DNA of 64,000 nt from positions 17,298,001 through 17,362,000 of the forward strand of contig CM055612.1 of NCBI GenBank assembly GCA_029379385.1. The letters are read 5' to 3'. Made by a program: the position numbers and the translations under genes. Shown in pieces: positions 50,888-62,313 of the stretch. Within the stretch, counting starts at the first letter, position 1; each line of letters opens with the position of its first letter. This DNA comes from Quillaja saponaria (taxonomy: Eukaryota; Streptophyta; Magnoliopsida; Fabales; Quillajaceae). The notes beneath the pieces are model-generated. The model did not search any database. It saw only the letters and a list, made by a program, of their open reading frames with translations, and was not told the origin of the DNA.

Positions 50888-53800
50888 ATGACGACGTCGT
50901 TGGGAGCTGCAAATCCGGTTGTATTGAAGGAGTCGAAGCTTCAGATACCGAGCTTTCATGGGTTGAGGTCTGCCAAATCCCTTGCTATCACTCCTCATGC
51001 CCATGCCATTTCGGTTCCGTCTTCGTCTCTTTCGCTTATACGAGCTGTATCTACGGTCCGATTTCTCACACATAATTGCCTCTTGAGCTGTTTTCAATTT
51101 TCAATTTCCTGTCTTTGGCTATCTTAATGCTCTGTTTGGATCCTAGGAAAAAGTATATGCAATGGGAAAATTTTGATTTCAATTTTTGTTTTGAATTGGG
51201 GCAATGTCCGTTGGCGTTGTGCGTCCACCTTCTGCCATTTCTGATTTTCTTTTTTATAAAAATAATGCGGCATGTAGGTTTTTAAATTATGGAAGTTCTA
51301 AACAGTTGAATTTGTGAGACTACACTTTCTTTTCTGTTCTTTTTTTTTTTCATGTAAAATGTAAATAATCAGCACATAACCTGGAAAGAATCTTAAATTT
51401 TCCCAATTCATAAGTTGCTAAATTTGAAGTTTTGCTTCGCTACAAGAAGTATGTTTAAACTGCTATTTTACGTAGTTGATACTAGTGTACATATATTGCT
51501 GCTGTTGCTGTTGCTGTTGTTGTTGTTGAATGTTACTTTGATCATTATATTCTTAAGTAGCATGAACAGCATTAAGGAAGCAGGTCTTAAGTGAATCTCC
51601 TTGATTAGATGATACTGGATGCGTTAGTATTATTGCTTGGCTAGCATAGCATAGCATTTATTTTTAAAATTATTGCAATCTCTTAGCAGCCATCAAAGCC
51701 TGAGACTGCAGTTGAGCCAAAGCGTAGTAAAGTGGAGATTTTTAAAGAACAAAGCAATTACATAAGATACCCTCTTAATGAAGAGTTGTTGACAGATGCC
51801 TCGAATATAAATGAGGCTGCAACACAGTTGATCAAGTTCCATGGGAGCTATCAACAATATAACAGAGATGAGCGTGGTTCAAAATCCTACTCATTTATGC
51901 TTCGTACCAAGAACCCATGTGGGAAAGTGTCAAACCAACTCTACTTGACCATGGATGACCTTGCTGATCAGTTTGGGATTGGCACACTTCGTTTGACAAC
52001 CAGACAAACATTTCAGCTCCATGGTGTTCTGAAGAAGGACCTCAAAACCGTTATGGGTACCATCATTAGAAACTTGGGTTCAACTCTTGGTGCTTGTGGT
52101 GATCTCAACCGGAATGTACTTGCTCCTGCTGCTCCATTTCTGAGAGAAGATTACCTGTTTGCACAAAAAACTGCAGAAAATATTGCTGCACTACTTACTC
52201 CTCAGTCTGGTTTTTACTACGATATGTGGGTGGATGGAGAAAGGATCATGTCAGCAGAACCTCCTGAAGCGGTGCAGGCACGCAATGATAATTCTCATGG
52301 GACAAACTTCCCAGATTCCCCTGAGCCCATATATGGAACTCAATTCCTGCCTAGGAAATTCAAAATTGCAGTTACTGTGCCAACTGACAACTCTGTCGAT
52401 ATTCTCACAAACGATATTGGCATAGTTGTTGTTTCTGGTGATGATGGGAAGCCTCAGGGGTTTAACATATATGTAAGTTGAACCATAACCATTCCATTTT
52501 TTCAATATAAATAAAATATCCCTCTAAATGGTCTTTCCGATTGCAATATTATATTTATTCTCGCAGGTTGGTGGTGGAATGGGAAGAACGCATAGGTTGG
52601 AGACCACTTTTCCTCGCCTTGGAGAACCATTAGGATATGTGCCAAAGGAGGATATCTTGTCTGCAGTGAAAGCTATAGTTGTCACACAGCGAGAAAATGG
52701 GCGAAGAGATGATCGTAAGTATAGTCGAATGAAATATCTGATTAGCTCCTGGGGAATTGAAAAATTCAGAAGTGTTGTTGAGCAATATTATGGAAAGAAG
52801 TTTGAACCCTTCCGTGTGTTGCCAGAGTGGGAATTTAAAAGTTACCTAGGATGGCATGAGCAGGTTGGTTCTGTAGATTGTTTAGATTGTTTGATAGATA
52901 GCATATGATCTCTGGATCTGTTTGAGTTTGTGATATTTATTTGTCAAATGTCTAGGGACTTTCTCAGATGTCAATTAATTGGTCAATTTGTAGCCTCGTC
53001 CCCCATTGGCAGTTCATATTTTCTGATTGATATATTTTGCAGGGTGATGGCAGTTTATTTTGTGGTCTTCATGTTGATAGTGGTCGTATAGCAGGTAAAA
53101 TGAAGAAGACATTAAGGGAGGTTATTGAGAAGTATAATTTGAATGTTCGGATCACTCCAAACCAGAACATTATCTTGACTGATATTCGCACTGCATGGAA
53201 GCGTCCCATCTCTACATCGCTTGCTCAGGCCGGACTGCTGGTAAGTGTCTACAATGGACACCATTATATAATTTCCTGACAACCTAGTTATAATGATATT
53301 AATTTTCAGTTTGATTAACTTTGTCGACTAATTAAGTTTCTGTTTCGCTTGTTGTCTCAGCAAAATTTATTGCTTAACTTCTATGTAGATAATAGAATTT
53401 GAGGTATTTCTAAAGGAGGTTGTGCTTGGCCCTTGTCAACAACACATTAATAACTTTAAAAAGGGTCAGATCTAATAAGAGGACTGAACATAAGAGTGGT
53501 AGTTGAATGAGCATATTTCTATACAGTCCATATTCTATTCATGCCACCTATTGCCCCACAAGTTGGTTTGCTAATTTAGAGAGGTTTTATTTTTCTCATT
53601 TCTATAATAAAATGTTAAGAGGTTATCATGATCAATAATGTCAGTTTTGAACATCCTACTTGGTAATCTGTGATTTTTGACTTATTTTTTTCTCAACTTA
53701 AATTTTCAAGTTATATACTGTTTCTTAATTAACCATTACCCACTGAGTCTGGATGATACTGATTCTTCCCCTATAAGGAGGAGCTCCAAGTTCAAATCCC

Positions 53801-54817
53801 TCCTCCCTCTAAAGTATCGTTTCTATACATACTGATTCGCAGTTAGGCAAATATTAACCTGTTTGATTGTCAACAGCATCCTAAGTATGTAGACCCCCTC
53901 AACGTGACAGCAATGGCATGTCCAGCTTTTCCACTTTGTCCACTGGCAATAACTGAAGCTGAACGTGGAATACCACAAATTCTTAAGCGAGTTCGATCTG
54001 TTTTTGAGAAGGTATTCTAGAAATTACGTGTGTATTTACTAATCATAATGTTTTTTTGAAAGGATTAGAATGCATAATGAACATTGTACTTGTGATTCAG
54101 GTTGGACTGAAGTATAGTGAATCTGTGGTTATTAGGATAACTGGCTGCCCTAATGGTTGTGCTAGACCCTACATGGCTGAACTTGGACTCGTTGGTGATG
54201 GTCCCAACAGCTATCAGGTATTTTATAGTGTCTCCTCCACTTGAGAACTGTTTTGATTAATCTGGGGCAGTCTCATTTTGTTCTACTAATACAGATCTGG
54301 CTTGGAGGGAAACCAAATCAAACCTCGTTGGCAAGAAGTTTCATGAATAAGGTCAAAATTCAAGACCTTGAAAGAGTTTTGGAACCATTGTTTTATTATT
54401 GGAAACATAAACGTCAATCTAAAGAGTCATTTGGTGACTTCACAAACCGCACGGTGAGAATTAAGGCAACGATTTTACATTTATCATCTTTTATCTTGGG
54501 CTCATCTGTGGCTGATAAGCATTTTAGTTGCTTCTGTGTAGACTTCTATCACTTTTACTAGTCTTTGAACTAATAGCAATCTATGTCGGCTTTACTTGTT
54601 TCTTGATCAGGGATTTGAGAAGCTTCAAGAATTGGTTGAGAAATGGGAAGGCCCAGTGGCGGCACCAGCACGTTACAACCTGAAGCTTTTTGCAGACAAG
54701 GAGACATATGAAGCCATGGATGAACTAGCTAGACTGAAGAATAAGAATGCACATCAATTAGCCATGGAAGTCATTCGCAATTATGTCACTGCCCAGCAAA
54801 ACGGAAAAGCTGAATGA
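50888..54817 (+). CDS. SIR: ferredoxin-sulfite reductase, plastid (8 exons)
   Basis: Exons: 50888-51055, 51690-52472, 52567-52863, 53043-53240, 53877-54011, 54101-54217, 54295-54453 and 54611-54817. All introns are GT...AG, giving about 687 residues. The enzyme reduces sulfite to sulfide with six electrons from ferredoxin, in assimilatory sulfur metabolism in plastids. Residues 1 to about 60 are Ser-rich with few acids, a chloroplast transit peptide. [21 protein letters not shown] and [13 protein letters not shown] provide siroheme and sulfite contacts. Cysteines 497, 503, 543 and 547 (ACPAFPLC and TGCPNGC) bind the 4Fe-4S cluster and siroheme, with the family's spacing. The last ~55 residues extend beyond the Arabidopsis end. 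An alternative exon 2 acceptor at 51687 would add one Gln. No disabling change is seen. Confidence 0.97.
51497..51528. repeat. TTGCTG/TTG microsatellite in SIR intron 1
   Basis: A run of GCTGTTGCTGTTGCTG passing into TTG units, inside the first intron. Confidence 0.9.
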
Positions 54818-55068
54818 CTTGACCAAGGAAATCATGTAGAATTTTTGGGTTCACAGATATGGATAAGGTGAGTAAGGAAAATCTGATGTTCTCTAATCTG
54901 TTACTATCTGTAACAGCTGGGATTCGAACACTGAATAAGTAAAATGGTGTGAAAGGATTGTGTGCTTTCGTTTTTCTTTTCTTTTCTTTCTTTGGTTTTG
55001 TAGGATAACCGTCAATTTTGTTCCAATTTACCAGGCTCTTCAGGAGTTTTTTTATTGTTTTTCGCTTG

Positions 55069-55074
55069 AATAAA
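55069..55074 (+). terminator. candidate polyadenylation signal of SIR
   Basis: AATAAA lies about 250 bases after the stop codon, a normal plant 3' UTR distance. The sequence just upstream is T-rich. Confidence 0.55.
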
Positions 55075-55089
55075 GTCTCCATTCTTTTT

Positions 55090-55454
55090 TTTCTTACGTA
55101 TTTCAGTAGTAACAGCTGAAGTTAATTGCAGTTAATCATGTAGACAGCTTCTGATCACGATGCATGTAGAAGTGACTATAAACATAAGCATTAGTTCTTC
55201 TTGTGTATGGCTTGGCATGAAGCTTGTTGATATTATGAAAAAATTGTTTAAAAAGTTTTGGGTTATAACAACTAAATTCTATAGAATCTTAATCCCTGGT
55301 TAGAATTGGTTCTATGAATCATTTTCTTTCATTCTCATCAATTCAGCATATCATTTTCAGTGACGTAAAAAAATTATATCAATCTCAAGGATTTTTTTCT
55401 TATGTAATTTTGATTTCATTCTATCTTGTCTAACCCATTATGTATTGTAAATAG
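55090..55454. other. spacer after sulfite reductase
   Basis: Ordinary AT-rich sequence without recognisable features. Confidence 0.5.
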
Positions 55455-55850
55455 GGGTGGAATTTAAAACGAATTGTTCGGATTCAAATTCAAATTTGAA
55501 TAATGTATTATTCAAATCGATATTTGAAAAATAATTTGAAATAATATATGAATTTGAATTAAATTTGAAATAATATTTTTTATTAAAAAATTTAAATAAA
55601 ATTTATTTTTATTATCTTTTTACCAAAATACCCTTAAAAATTGAATATTTTAAAATATATATGAATTCGAGTTCGAGTTCGAATTTTAATAGGATTCAAA
55701 TTCAGATTGAAATTCAAAATTTTATTCTAATTCGGATTTGAATATGAATATTTGAAATTACATTCGAATTTGGATTTAAGTTCATATTCAAATTCGTGTA
55801 CATGAATTTGAATAGTGCTATTCGTAACTTTTCGATTCGAATTACAGTCA
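55455..55850. repeat. low-complexity ATTCGAATTTG-type repeat
   Basis: The block is made of variants of AATTTGAAT, TTCGAATT and ATTCAAATTC in both orientations. It starts AGGGGTGGAATT and fades out near 55,850. It looks like a dispersed, self-complementary plant repeat. No transposon ends were found. Confidence 0.6.
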
Positions 55851-56103
55851 TGATTGTAATAACAATTACAAGACAAAGTTATAGAGTGTAAACACAAAAT
55901 CTATAACAAAGAGTGAATAATGTGATGAGAAAAACTTAGAGATGTGATTTAACATGTAATTTGAAATTAAGGGCTACTTGGCTATCTTGTATTCAAAATT
56001 ATACAATATATTGATTTTAAGATTGAATTTAGCACATTATTATTTTTGGATAGAAAACGATGTAACTTTTATTTAAACAAAAAGCTCAACATATTACTAT
56101 CAC
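55851..56103 (-). pseudogene. 3' end of an L1-type LINE, left of the hAT insertion
   Basis: On the minus strand the sequence from 56,103 continues the LINE reading frame ended by the hAT insertion (see 60,442-60,553) and soon reaches stops, as LINE ORF2 tails do. The assignment rests on continuity across the 8-bp target duplication. The 3' limit is unclear. Confidence 0.45.
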
Positions 56104-59100
56104 CAATGTTATCAAGATCGCGCTTCAGAACGTAAGATCGTATGATCTGAAGTCAGAACTCCAAGTTGTCACAGCAGCAAGATCTGTGTCTTCAAAACAC
56201 GGAAGCAAGATTGTGAACTTGGCAGCAAGATCGTGAAATCGTGAGTTTGTGGCGAGTTTGAACGATTTCGCAGAAAGCCACATGGGTTGAATTTTTAATT
56301 GGGCTTCAGAGACCCGAATCGATTTCGAAGGTAAGATGGGTATTTTGGAATTGAACCATTTTCTTTTGTCGAACCCTTGATGCTTAGAGAACGCAGACTG
56401 CAGACCTTTAGAACTCACGGATCGAAGTTGTGAAGCAATGTCGACAACTAAAGTTGCAATTGAAGTGTGATTTGGCTTTTTGTTTGCCTCTGCAGAGCAA
56501 GGGAAGAGTGGGAAGCCATTTTCGACTTGCAGGTGGAGTTTTAGTTTTAATGAAGAAGGTATTTTTTTTTTTTTTAGGTAAATAGGGATTATCATGTAAA
56601 TATGTAATAATATTGAAAAAAAAAAAAAAAACTATTTGTGTAATATGTAAATGAAATGTACGGTGTACATCTGACATATATAGTGTATTATTAGATATGT
56701 ATAATGTATTAGATGATTATTTTATCCTTTAAATTACTTTCTAGCTAATAGGAGATTATCATGGTAATAATATTGAATATATATATATATTTGTATAATA
56801 TATAAATGTAATGTACCATTTGACATACATAGTGCATTATAATTTATAAATGTATTAGATGGTTATATCATCTAATTGGTCATTTGTGATTCTTATTTAA
56901 GATATTATTTTATCATTATCATGTATATTGCTATTAAATTGAAATTATAACTTCAGGAAGCGCCTTTCTTAAATGTCTAGCAGCTTTGCATAACACATAT
57001 GAACTAGTGAAATTTTGAAGTATCATAAATAGAATCAGTTTTTTTAGTTTCAAACAGTAATAAAATTTAAATGAACTATGGATGTGTTTCCATTATTCTT
57101 TTGGTTTAAAATGTCCAGTGCTTTTCTGACATGTACAAATGTCCAGTGAATTAATAGTAGAGAGTAGAGATATGGTATTAATAACCAAATAGTTTCATCC
57201 AATGAATTTAGCAATTATATCAAGCATTCTTTAAAAAATATATATATATATTAAAAACATCTACAAATGCTTTAAAAAAAAAAAAAAAAACTAAGCTTAT
57301 GCTCTATAGTATTGTTGACTCGTTGTATTGTGGCTGCTTATAGTTTGTGCTCCCTGCTCAAGCTTATGTTCTCATTTAGTGGTTTGGAAATTTGTTTTTG
57401 TTTTTGTTGTTCTTTACTTCTTTTTAATTTTGATTTGTTGGATAAAAATTATTTATTACTTGGTTGCTAATTTGATGATGGTGCATTTGATTTATTGATG
57501 ACTTATTGTTTTAAAGGAAAATGCCTCCTTTTGGTTCTTCTAAGAGTAGAAAAAATGTTCCGGGAAGTAGAATTGATGTGGGTTGGGAATATGGTATCCC
57601 AATTGAAGGGAACAAGAGAAAAGTGAAATGCAAATATTGCTCAAGGATTGTAACGGGTAGAATTTTTCGGTTCAAGCACCATCTTGCAAGCACCGGAGAA
57701 GATACAATGACATGTGTGAGTGTTCCTGATGATGTGAAAAATAAAATGAGGGTTGTCTTGGATAAATTAGAAGTGAAAAAAGTGAAGAAAAAGAGAATTT
57801 TAGAAGATTGTGAAGGTGATATGGAAGAGGTAGAAATTGTGCCAACAAGTAAAAGGAAAGAGAAAGAAATTAAGAGATATTTTGTGCAAAATTCTAGTGG
57901 GGTTGGAAGCAACAAAACACAAACAACAATGAATCAATGGGTCAAAAAGGATTTGCGGGAAGAAGCATGTTCGAAGATAGCTGAATTTTTCTACAAAAGT
58001 GCTATCCCTTTTAATTGTGTGATAAATCCTAAATTTGCTAAAATATTAGAAACAATTGGGGGGTATGGTTGTGGGCTCAAAGGTCCTTCTTATCATGAAT
58101 TGAGTAAAAAATTCTTGAAGATAGAAGTAAGTAAAACCATTGATCTTCTCGAGGAGTACAAACTAGAATGGAAAAAAAAAGGATGTTCTCTAATGTCTGA
58201 TGGTTGGAAAGATAGGAAACGACGTTCTATATGTAGTTTATTGGTTAATAGTCCAAAAGGGACTATATTTTTATTATTAGTGGATACATCAGACTTCTTT
58301 AAAATTACTGTCAAAGTTTTTGAGATGTTAGATGATGTTATGGAGAAGATTGGGGAGCAGAATGTAGTGCAAATGATTATTGATAATGCAGCAAACTACA
58401 AAGCAGTTGGTGAAATATTGATGGAAAAAAGAAAGAGCTTATATTGGACACCATGTGCAATACACTGCATTGATTTGATATTGGAGGATTTTGCAAAAAA
58501 ATTGAAAATGCATTATGTGACCATTGAAAAAGGAAAGAGAATTACTACATACATTTATGGAAGAAACATACTCATTGCTATGTTGAGGAGTTTCACCAAA
58601 GGGAGAGATTTAATTAGACCTGCTACGACTCGGTTTGTTACTTCATACTTGACTTTGGGGTGTCTTTCTGAATTAAAAGCAGCATTGATGAGATTATTTT
58701 CTTCTCAAAAGTGGAAAGCAAGCATTTCTTCAAACACAGAAAAAGGAATTGCAGGAACTATTCTAAACAATGACTTTTGGAAGAAAATTGTTGAATGTCT
58801 TAAGGCTGCTAATCCTCTTATCAAGGTGCTTAGGTTAGTGGATTCAGAAAGAAAACCGGCTATGGAATTTATTTATGAAGAAATGGACTGGGCAAAAGAA
58901 AAAATACAATTGAATTTTGGCAATGTTAAAAAAGGTTAGCTTTTGTTTCTTTAAACTAGTAAGTAGTAACTTCACATATTTTCATATTATTTTTTGTGTC
59001 AACTAATCCTAAATTTCTAATTAACCTTTATAGGTACGAGCTTATTTGGAGCATTAGTGATAAGAGATGTGAGATGCAGTTTCATAGGCCTTTGCATGTT

Positions 59101-60441
59101 GCAGCTTACTACTTAAATCCTCGATATCATTATAGTCCTAACTTCAAAGCTGATTATGAAGTTAAACGTGGATTTTATGGTTGCTTGGAGAGATTGGTTT
59201 GAGATTCAAATGAAAGAAATACAATTGATTTGTAACTTGAAGAGTTCAAAAATGCTAGAGGATTATTTGGAATCTCAGCTGTAAAGGCAATGAGGGAGAA
59301 AAAAACTCCAGCTGAATGGTGGGATTTTTATGGAGACGAATGCTCTGAGTTACAAAGGTTTGCCATTCGGATCTTAAGCCTGACTTGTAGTTCTTCTGGA
59401 TGCAAATGTAATTGGAGCGCCTTTGAGATGGTAATTATAAGTTGATAGTATATATTATTTTGCTTTTATAATTCTTGTTTCTAGTATTGATCTCTTATAA
59501 ATAATTTACTACTTTTTTAGGTGCATACAAAGAAAAGGAACCATTTGCATCAAAAGAAAATGAATGACTTAATGTTTGTCATGTACAATTGCAAGTTGAA
59601 TGAAAGGTAAACCAAAAATTATTCGAGTTCGAGCTTGAAATTGGATGATCTCTCCTCAGATGATGAATAGATAACTCCAAAAGAAGATCTTGTATATTCT
59701 TCATCAAATGAATGGCTAAGTGTGCTTGATGGTTCTTCTAATGTCAATGATGATGTGATTGATTTAGATGCTCTCTTAGATGAAAATGAAGTGCAAGTGG
59801 TGCAACATGAAGATGAAGATGAAGATGTTGGTGTTATAGGTGGTGAAGTTGATGAAGTCATAAGTGTTGATAGTGATGAAGGTAGAAATCCCATTGACAA
59901 TGAAGATGGTAATGATGACAATGACAATAGTGATGATAATGTTGGCAATGGAGATGATGATAGAGAAAGTGATGGTGATGAAGAAGATAATTGTGATGTT
60001 TATGAAGAAGGGGCTAATTTTGGTTTAGACTAAATTATGCAAATTGGATTTTAATTTTGTGGTATTAAGAATCTTTGTATGGATAATTTGTTTATGAACT
60101 TATGTTTGGATTACATGTTTAAGAAATTAATGTTATAAATTTGATGTTTGTATTGGATGTTTTATGTTTGTACTTGTACTCTCTTTGAGTAGTTATTTTA
60201 TCTTATTGATGAAATTGGTGAATATTTTGCTCTAGAAAAAAAACATAGTTGGAGCTTTATACAAATTGTGCTTGTTTATAACAAAATACACATATTTACA
60301 ATAAATTATGTACATAGATATATAATCTGATAACTATTTTACAAAATTTATAAGATCTTCTGATTCTACCGATTCGATCTTACGAGTCGATCTTGCTCCC
60401 CCTCAATGATCCTGCTTAAGATCTCGATCTTGACAACCTTG
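56104..60441 (+). mobile_element. hAT transposon, 4.3 kb, with recognisable ends
   Basis: The 8-bp target duplication ACTATCAC flanks it (56096-56103 and 60442-60449) without mismatch. The terminal inverted repeats are CAATGTTATCAAGATCG on the left and CAAGGTTGTCAAGATCG on the complement of the right end (15 of 17 match). Repeated AAGATCG words crowd both subterminal regions. It encodes a hAT transposase in the plus direction, mostly open but with several late stop codons. It inserted into an old LINE remnant. Confidence 0.95.
57521..60033 (+). pseudogene. hAT transposase (BED finger, DUF659, hATC), late nonsense codons
   Basis: The first exon (57521 to about 58,935) is open for 472 codons. 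A BED zinc finger spans about residues 35-65 (CKYCSRIVTG, then FKHHL). The RNase H-like DUF659 region spans about 190-330, with LMSDGWKDRKRRS (catalytic Asp near 226), MIIDNAANYKAVG (near 288) and CAIHCIDLILED. Later exons hold MQFHRPLHVAAYYLNPRY (about 59,070) and the C-terminal hATC dimerisation region with WWDFYG, then CNWSAFEM (59,310-59,430). An intron of about 90 bases follows, then a very acidic tail (59,722-60,033). In-frame stops at 59200, 59233, 59608 and 59668 break the later part. The stop at 59608 might instead be a splice donor. The phase of the first intron near 58,935-59,033 is also unclear. Confidence 0.88.
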
Positions 60442-60553
60442 ACTATCACTATATAGAGCATCCACAATGAAATTAGGAGGCTCTTCAATCCAAGTAAGAA
60501 GATTATCTAACTCCAAATTTTTGAGCTAAGAAATGTGCTACACAATTGCAATT
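60442..60553 (-). pseudogene. L1-type LINE ORF2 tail, segment between hAT and short-LTR element
   Basis: The minus strand reads NCNCVAHFLAQKFGV and then an IEEPPNF-like block. This is the C-terminal part of the RNase H-like domain (RQxNxVAHxLA ... W.eeP) found at the end of plant L1 ORF2. It continues the segment at 62,848-62,314. Confidence 0.7.
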
Positions 60554-62313
60554 TGTTACGGGCCTAAACTAGAGTTAGCCTATGAATAAGAGTCATCCTT
60601 CCATGTAATTTTTTTCCAATAAAATTTATTAGTTTCTGTTAGAATTAGTTAGTTGTTAGTTTTACTCTTTCTCTCAAACACCGTCGTTTCCCTAGACAAA
60701 TGACTGTAACAATGGTATCAGATTTCAGCTACCATTAGGGAAATAAAATAGCACCAACCAGCATAAAAAGATTCAAAGAACCAAAGGTCAAGCTGGGTTT
60801 CAAATAATGGAATAAAAAATTGATGGGTTTCAAGATTTAAACATGTGAGTTGCAGTTGTAGTATGTTTAAGTGTGAGATTCACACCAAATGATACTCTTT
60901 CAGTTTCAGGCATCTCAATGACTTTAACCTCCCCCATTCATAACCCTGCTTATGGAGCTAGCTCTAACAATCTTGGATAGCAACCATATCAAAACTCATC
61001 AAGACTTGTTGTACACTAGGTGTTTGATAAAATTCCACAAGACAACATATTCAATTCGTATCTTTACCTCGCTGACTATGGAGGTCCCTACAATCTTGGA
61101 AAGTTTGGAGATGAACAAGAGCTCAAGATTACAAACAAGAACAGTACAAATGAAGGATTAAGAACCTATGGTAGTTGCTCTAATTCCAATTTTGTTTATT
61201 TCAACCCCTACAATTCCAATTCTAATTACACTTGGGAACAACTATTGTTATCAGTTCCCTAATTCCTACTCTTATTTGTATCAAGGGTTACTAGTATCAA
61301 CAATCTATAGGCGCAGCCACTTACCCTGTTGTTTTCAATTCTTAATTTCAAAACACTGGTTCTTCTAATAACATCTACCAAACCCAATATAAAATCATTG
61401 TCAGTCTCCAAGTTTATGTGTTATAAATTCTCAGATTCAATATTCATCTAAACATCGGGTGTGCTTTGGCCAATATTTTAAATCATCATTTGAACCATTA
61501 ATACATCCCTTGAAGTCTTTAACACTTCCACAAAGCTTAAGAAAATCTTGTGCTTTGGTTTCTCCTATAAGGAACATATGGAATGCAGTTGGTATAGATA
61601 AAGAATCAAGGTTTAAGAGTAGTAATAATAAAGTCCAAAAAACAAAGATTTATGGGTCAAGGGATTGAAATGGAAAACACTAGAGCTGAAGTCAACAATG
61701 GAGCTCCATTGGAAACAATAACTTAAGCTTTGGAATCCTTCTCAATTGCCTCTCACAAGAGTAACCAAGAACTAAAAGAAAAGAACCCCATTAAGAGGTT
61801 CCCTAAAATTGAAGAAAAAGATCAAGCCTTTTGGAAACATGTGCAGAAGGTTGGTGAAGGGGTACATGAAGCAGGGACATATGAATCCATAATTTTGAAG
61901 TTTCAATCTTTTTATAAGGAGTCGAAGTTTGATTCCAAGTATACATTGCTGGAGGTTCAAGCTCAGTTAATGAAATGGACTGATGACAAGATTTTCCTGC
62001 ATATTAGGTTCAAAGCTATCATGACAGATATTTATTCCATTAGCAATGAGGGTTTGAAATTTACACCATTTAGGGAAATGGTGTTTTCAAGGAAATTTTT
62101 GTTATGTGCCTAAATTGGTGTCAAGGGCTAAATAGGAATTTTGTTAGAGTTAGCCTATAAATAAGAGCTCTCCTTCCCTTTCCAATATTCAAATAATGAA
62201 ATTTGTTAGTTTCTATTAGAATTAGTTAGTTGTTACATTTATTCTTTCTCTTAAACTCTATCATTTCCCTTTCTGTTTCCTTTTATCCCCGTTGAATCCT
62301 TAGCCAAAATCCC
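60554..62313 (+). mobile_element. short-LTR retroelement (TRIM-like size), degenerate
   Basis: A short LTR, TGTTACGGGCC...TGTAACA (60,554-60,711, 158 bp), is followed one base later by TGGTATCAG, a primer-binding site. A related copy starts TGTTATGTGCC at 62,100. The two share AGAGTTAGCCTAT(G/A)AATAAGAG, TTAGTTTCT and GAATTAGTTAGTTGTTA. The right copy has extra bases and its end has diverged. CAATT occurs at 60549-60553 and 62314-62318, consistent with a 5-bp target duplication. The internal 1.4 kb has no recognisable pol. Confidence 0.68.
61730..62113 (+). CDS. unrecognised open frame inside the short-LTR element
   Basis: This is a 127-codon open frame. It includes NPIKRFPKIEEKDQAFWKH, YESIILKFQSFYKESKF and YTLLEVQAQLMKWTDDK. 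It overlaps the first bases of the right LTR-like copy, so its stop codon lies inside the repeat. I do not recognise a gag, protease or other family. It may be gag from an unfamiliar family or a captured host-gene fragment. Confidence 0.35.
   Translation: MESFSIASHKSNQELKEKNPIKRFPKIEEKDQAFWKHVQKVGEGVHEAGTYESIILKFQSFYKESKFDSKYTLLEVQAQLMKWTDDKIFLHIRFKAIMTDIYSISNEGLKFTPFREMVFSRKFLLCA

Noticed and set aside
50632..51097. Minus-strand frames rich in Lys opposite the sulfite reductase start
   Set aside because: They arise from the T/CT-rich leader and the antisense of SIR exon 1, and have no family resemblance.
53730..53830. AAGTTCAAATCCCTCC in SIR intron 4 as a SINE box B
   Set aside because: No convincing box A at the right distance and no target duplications. 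Left as ordinary intron sequence.
57511..57915. 134-codon minus-strand frame over the hAT transposase
   Set aside because: It is a shadow of the 472-codon plus-strand transposase exon.
59619..59948. Ser-rich 109-codon minus-strand frame
   Set aside because: It is the antisense of the acidic GAT/GAA-repeat tail of the hAT transposase.
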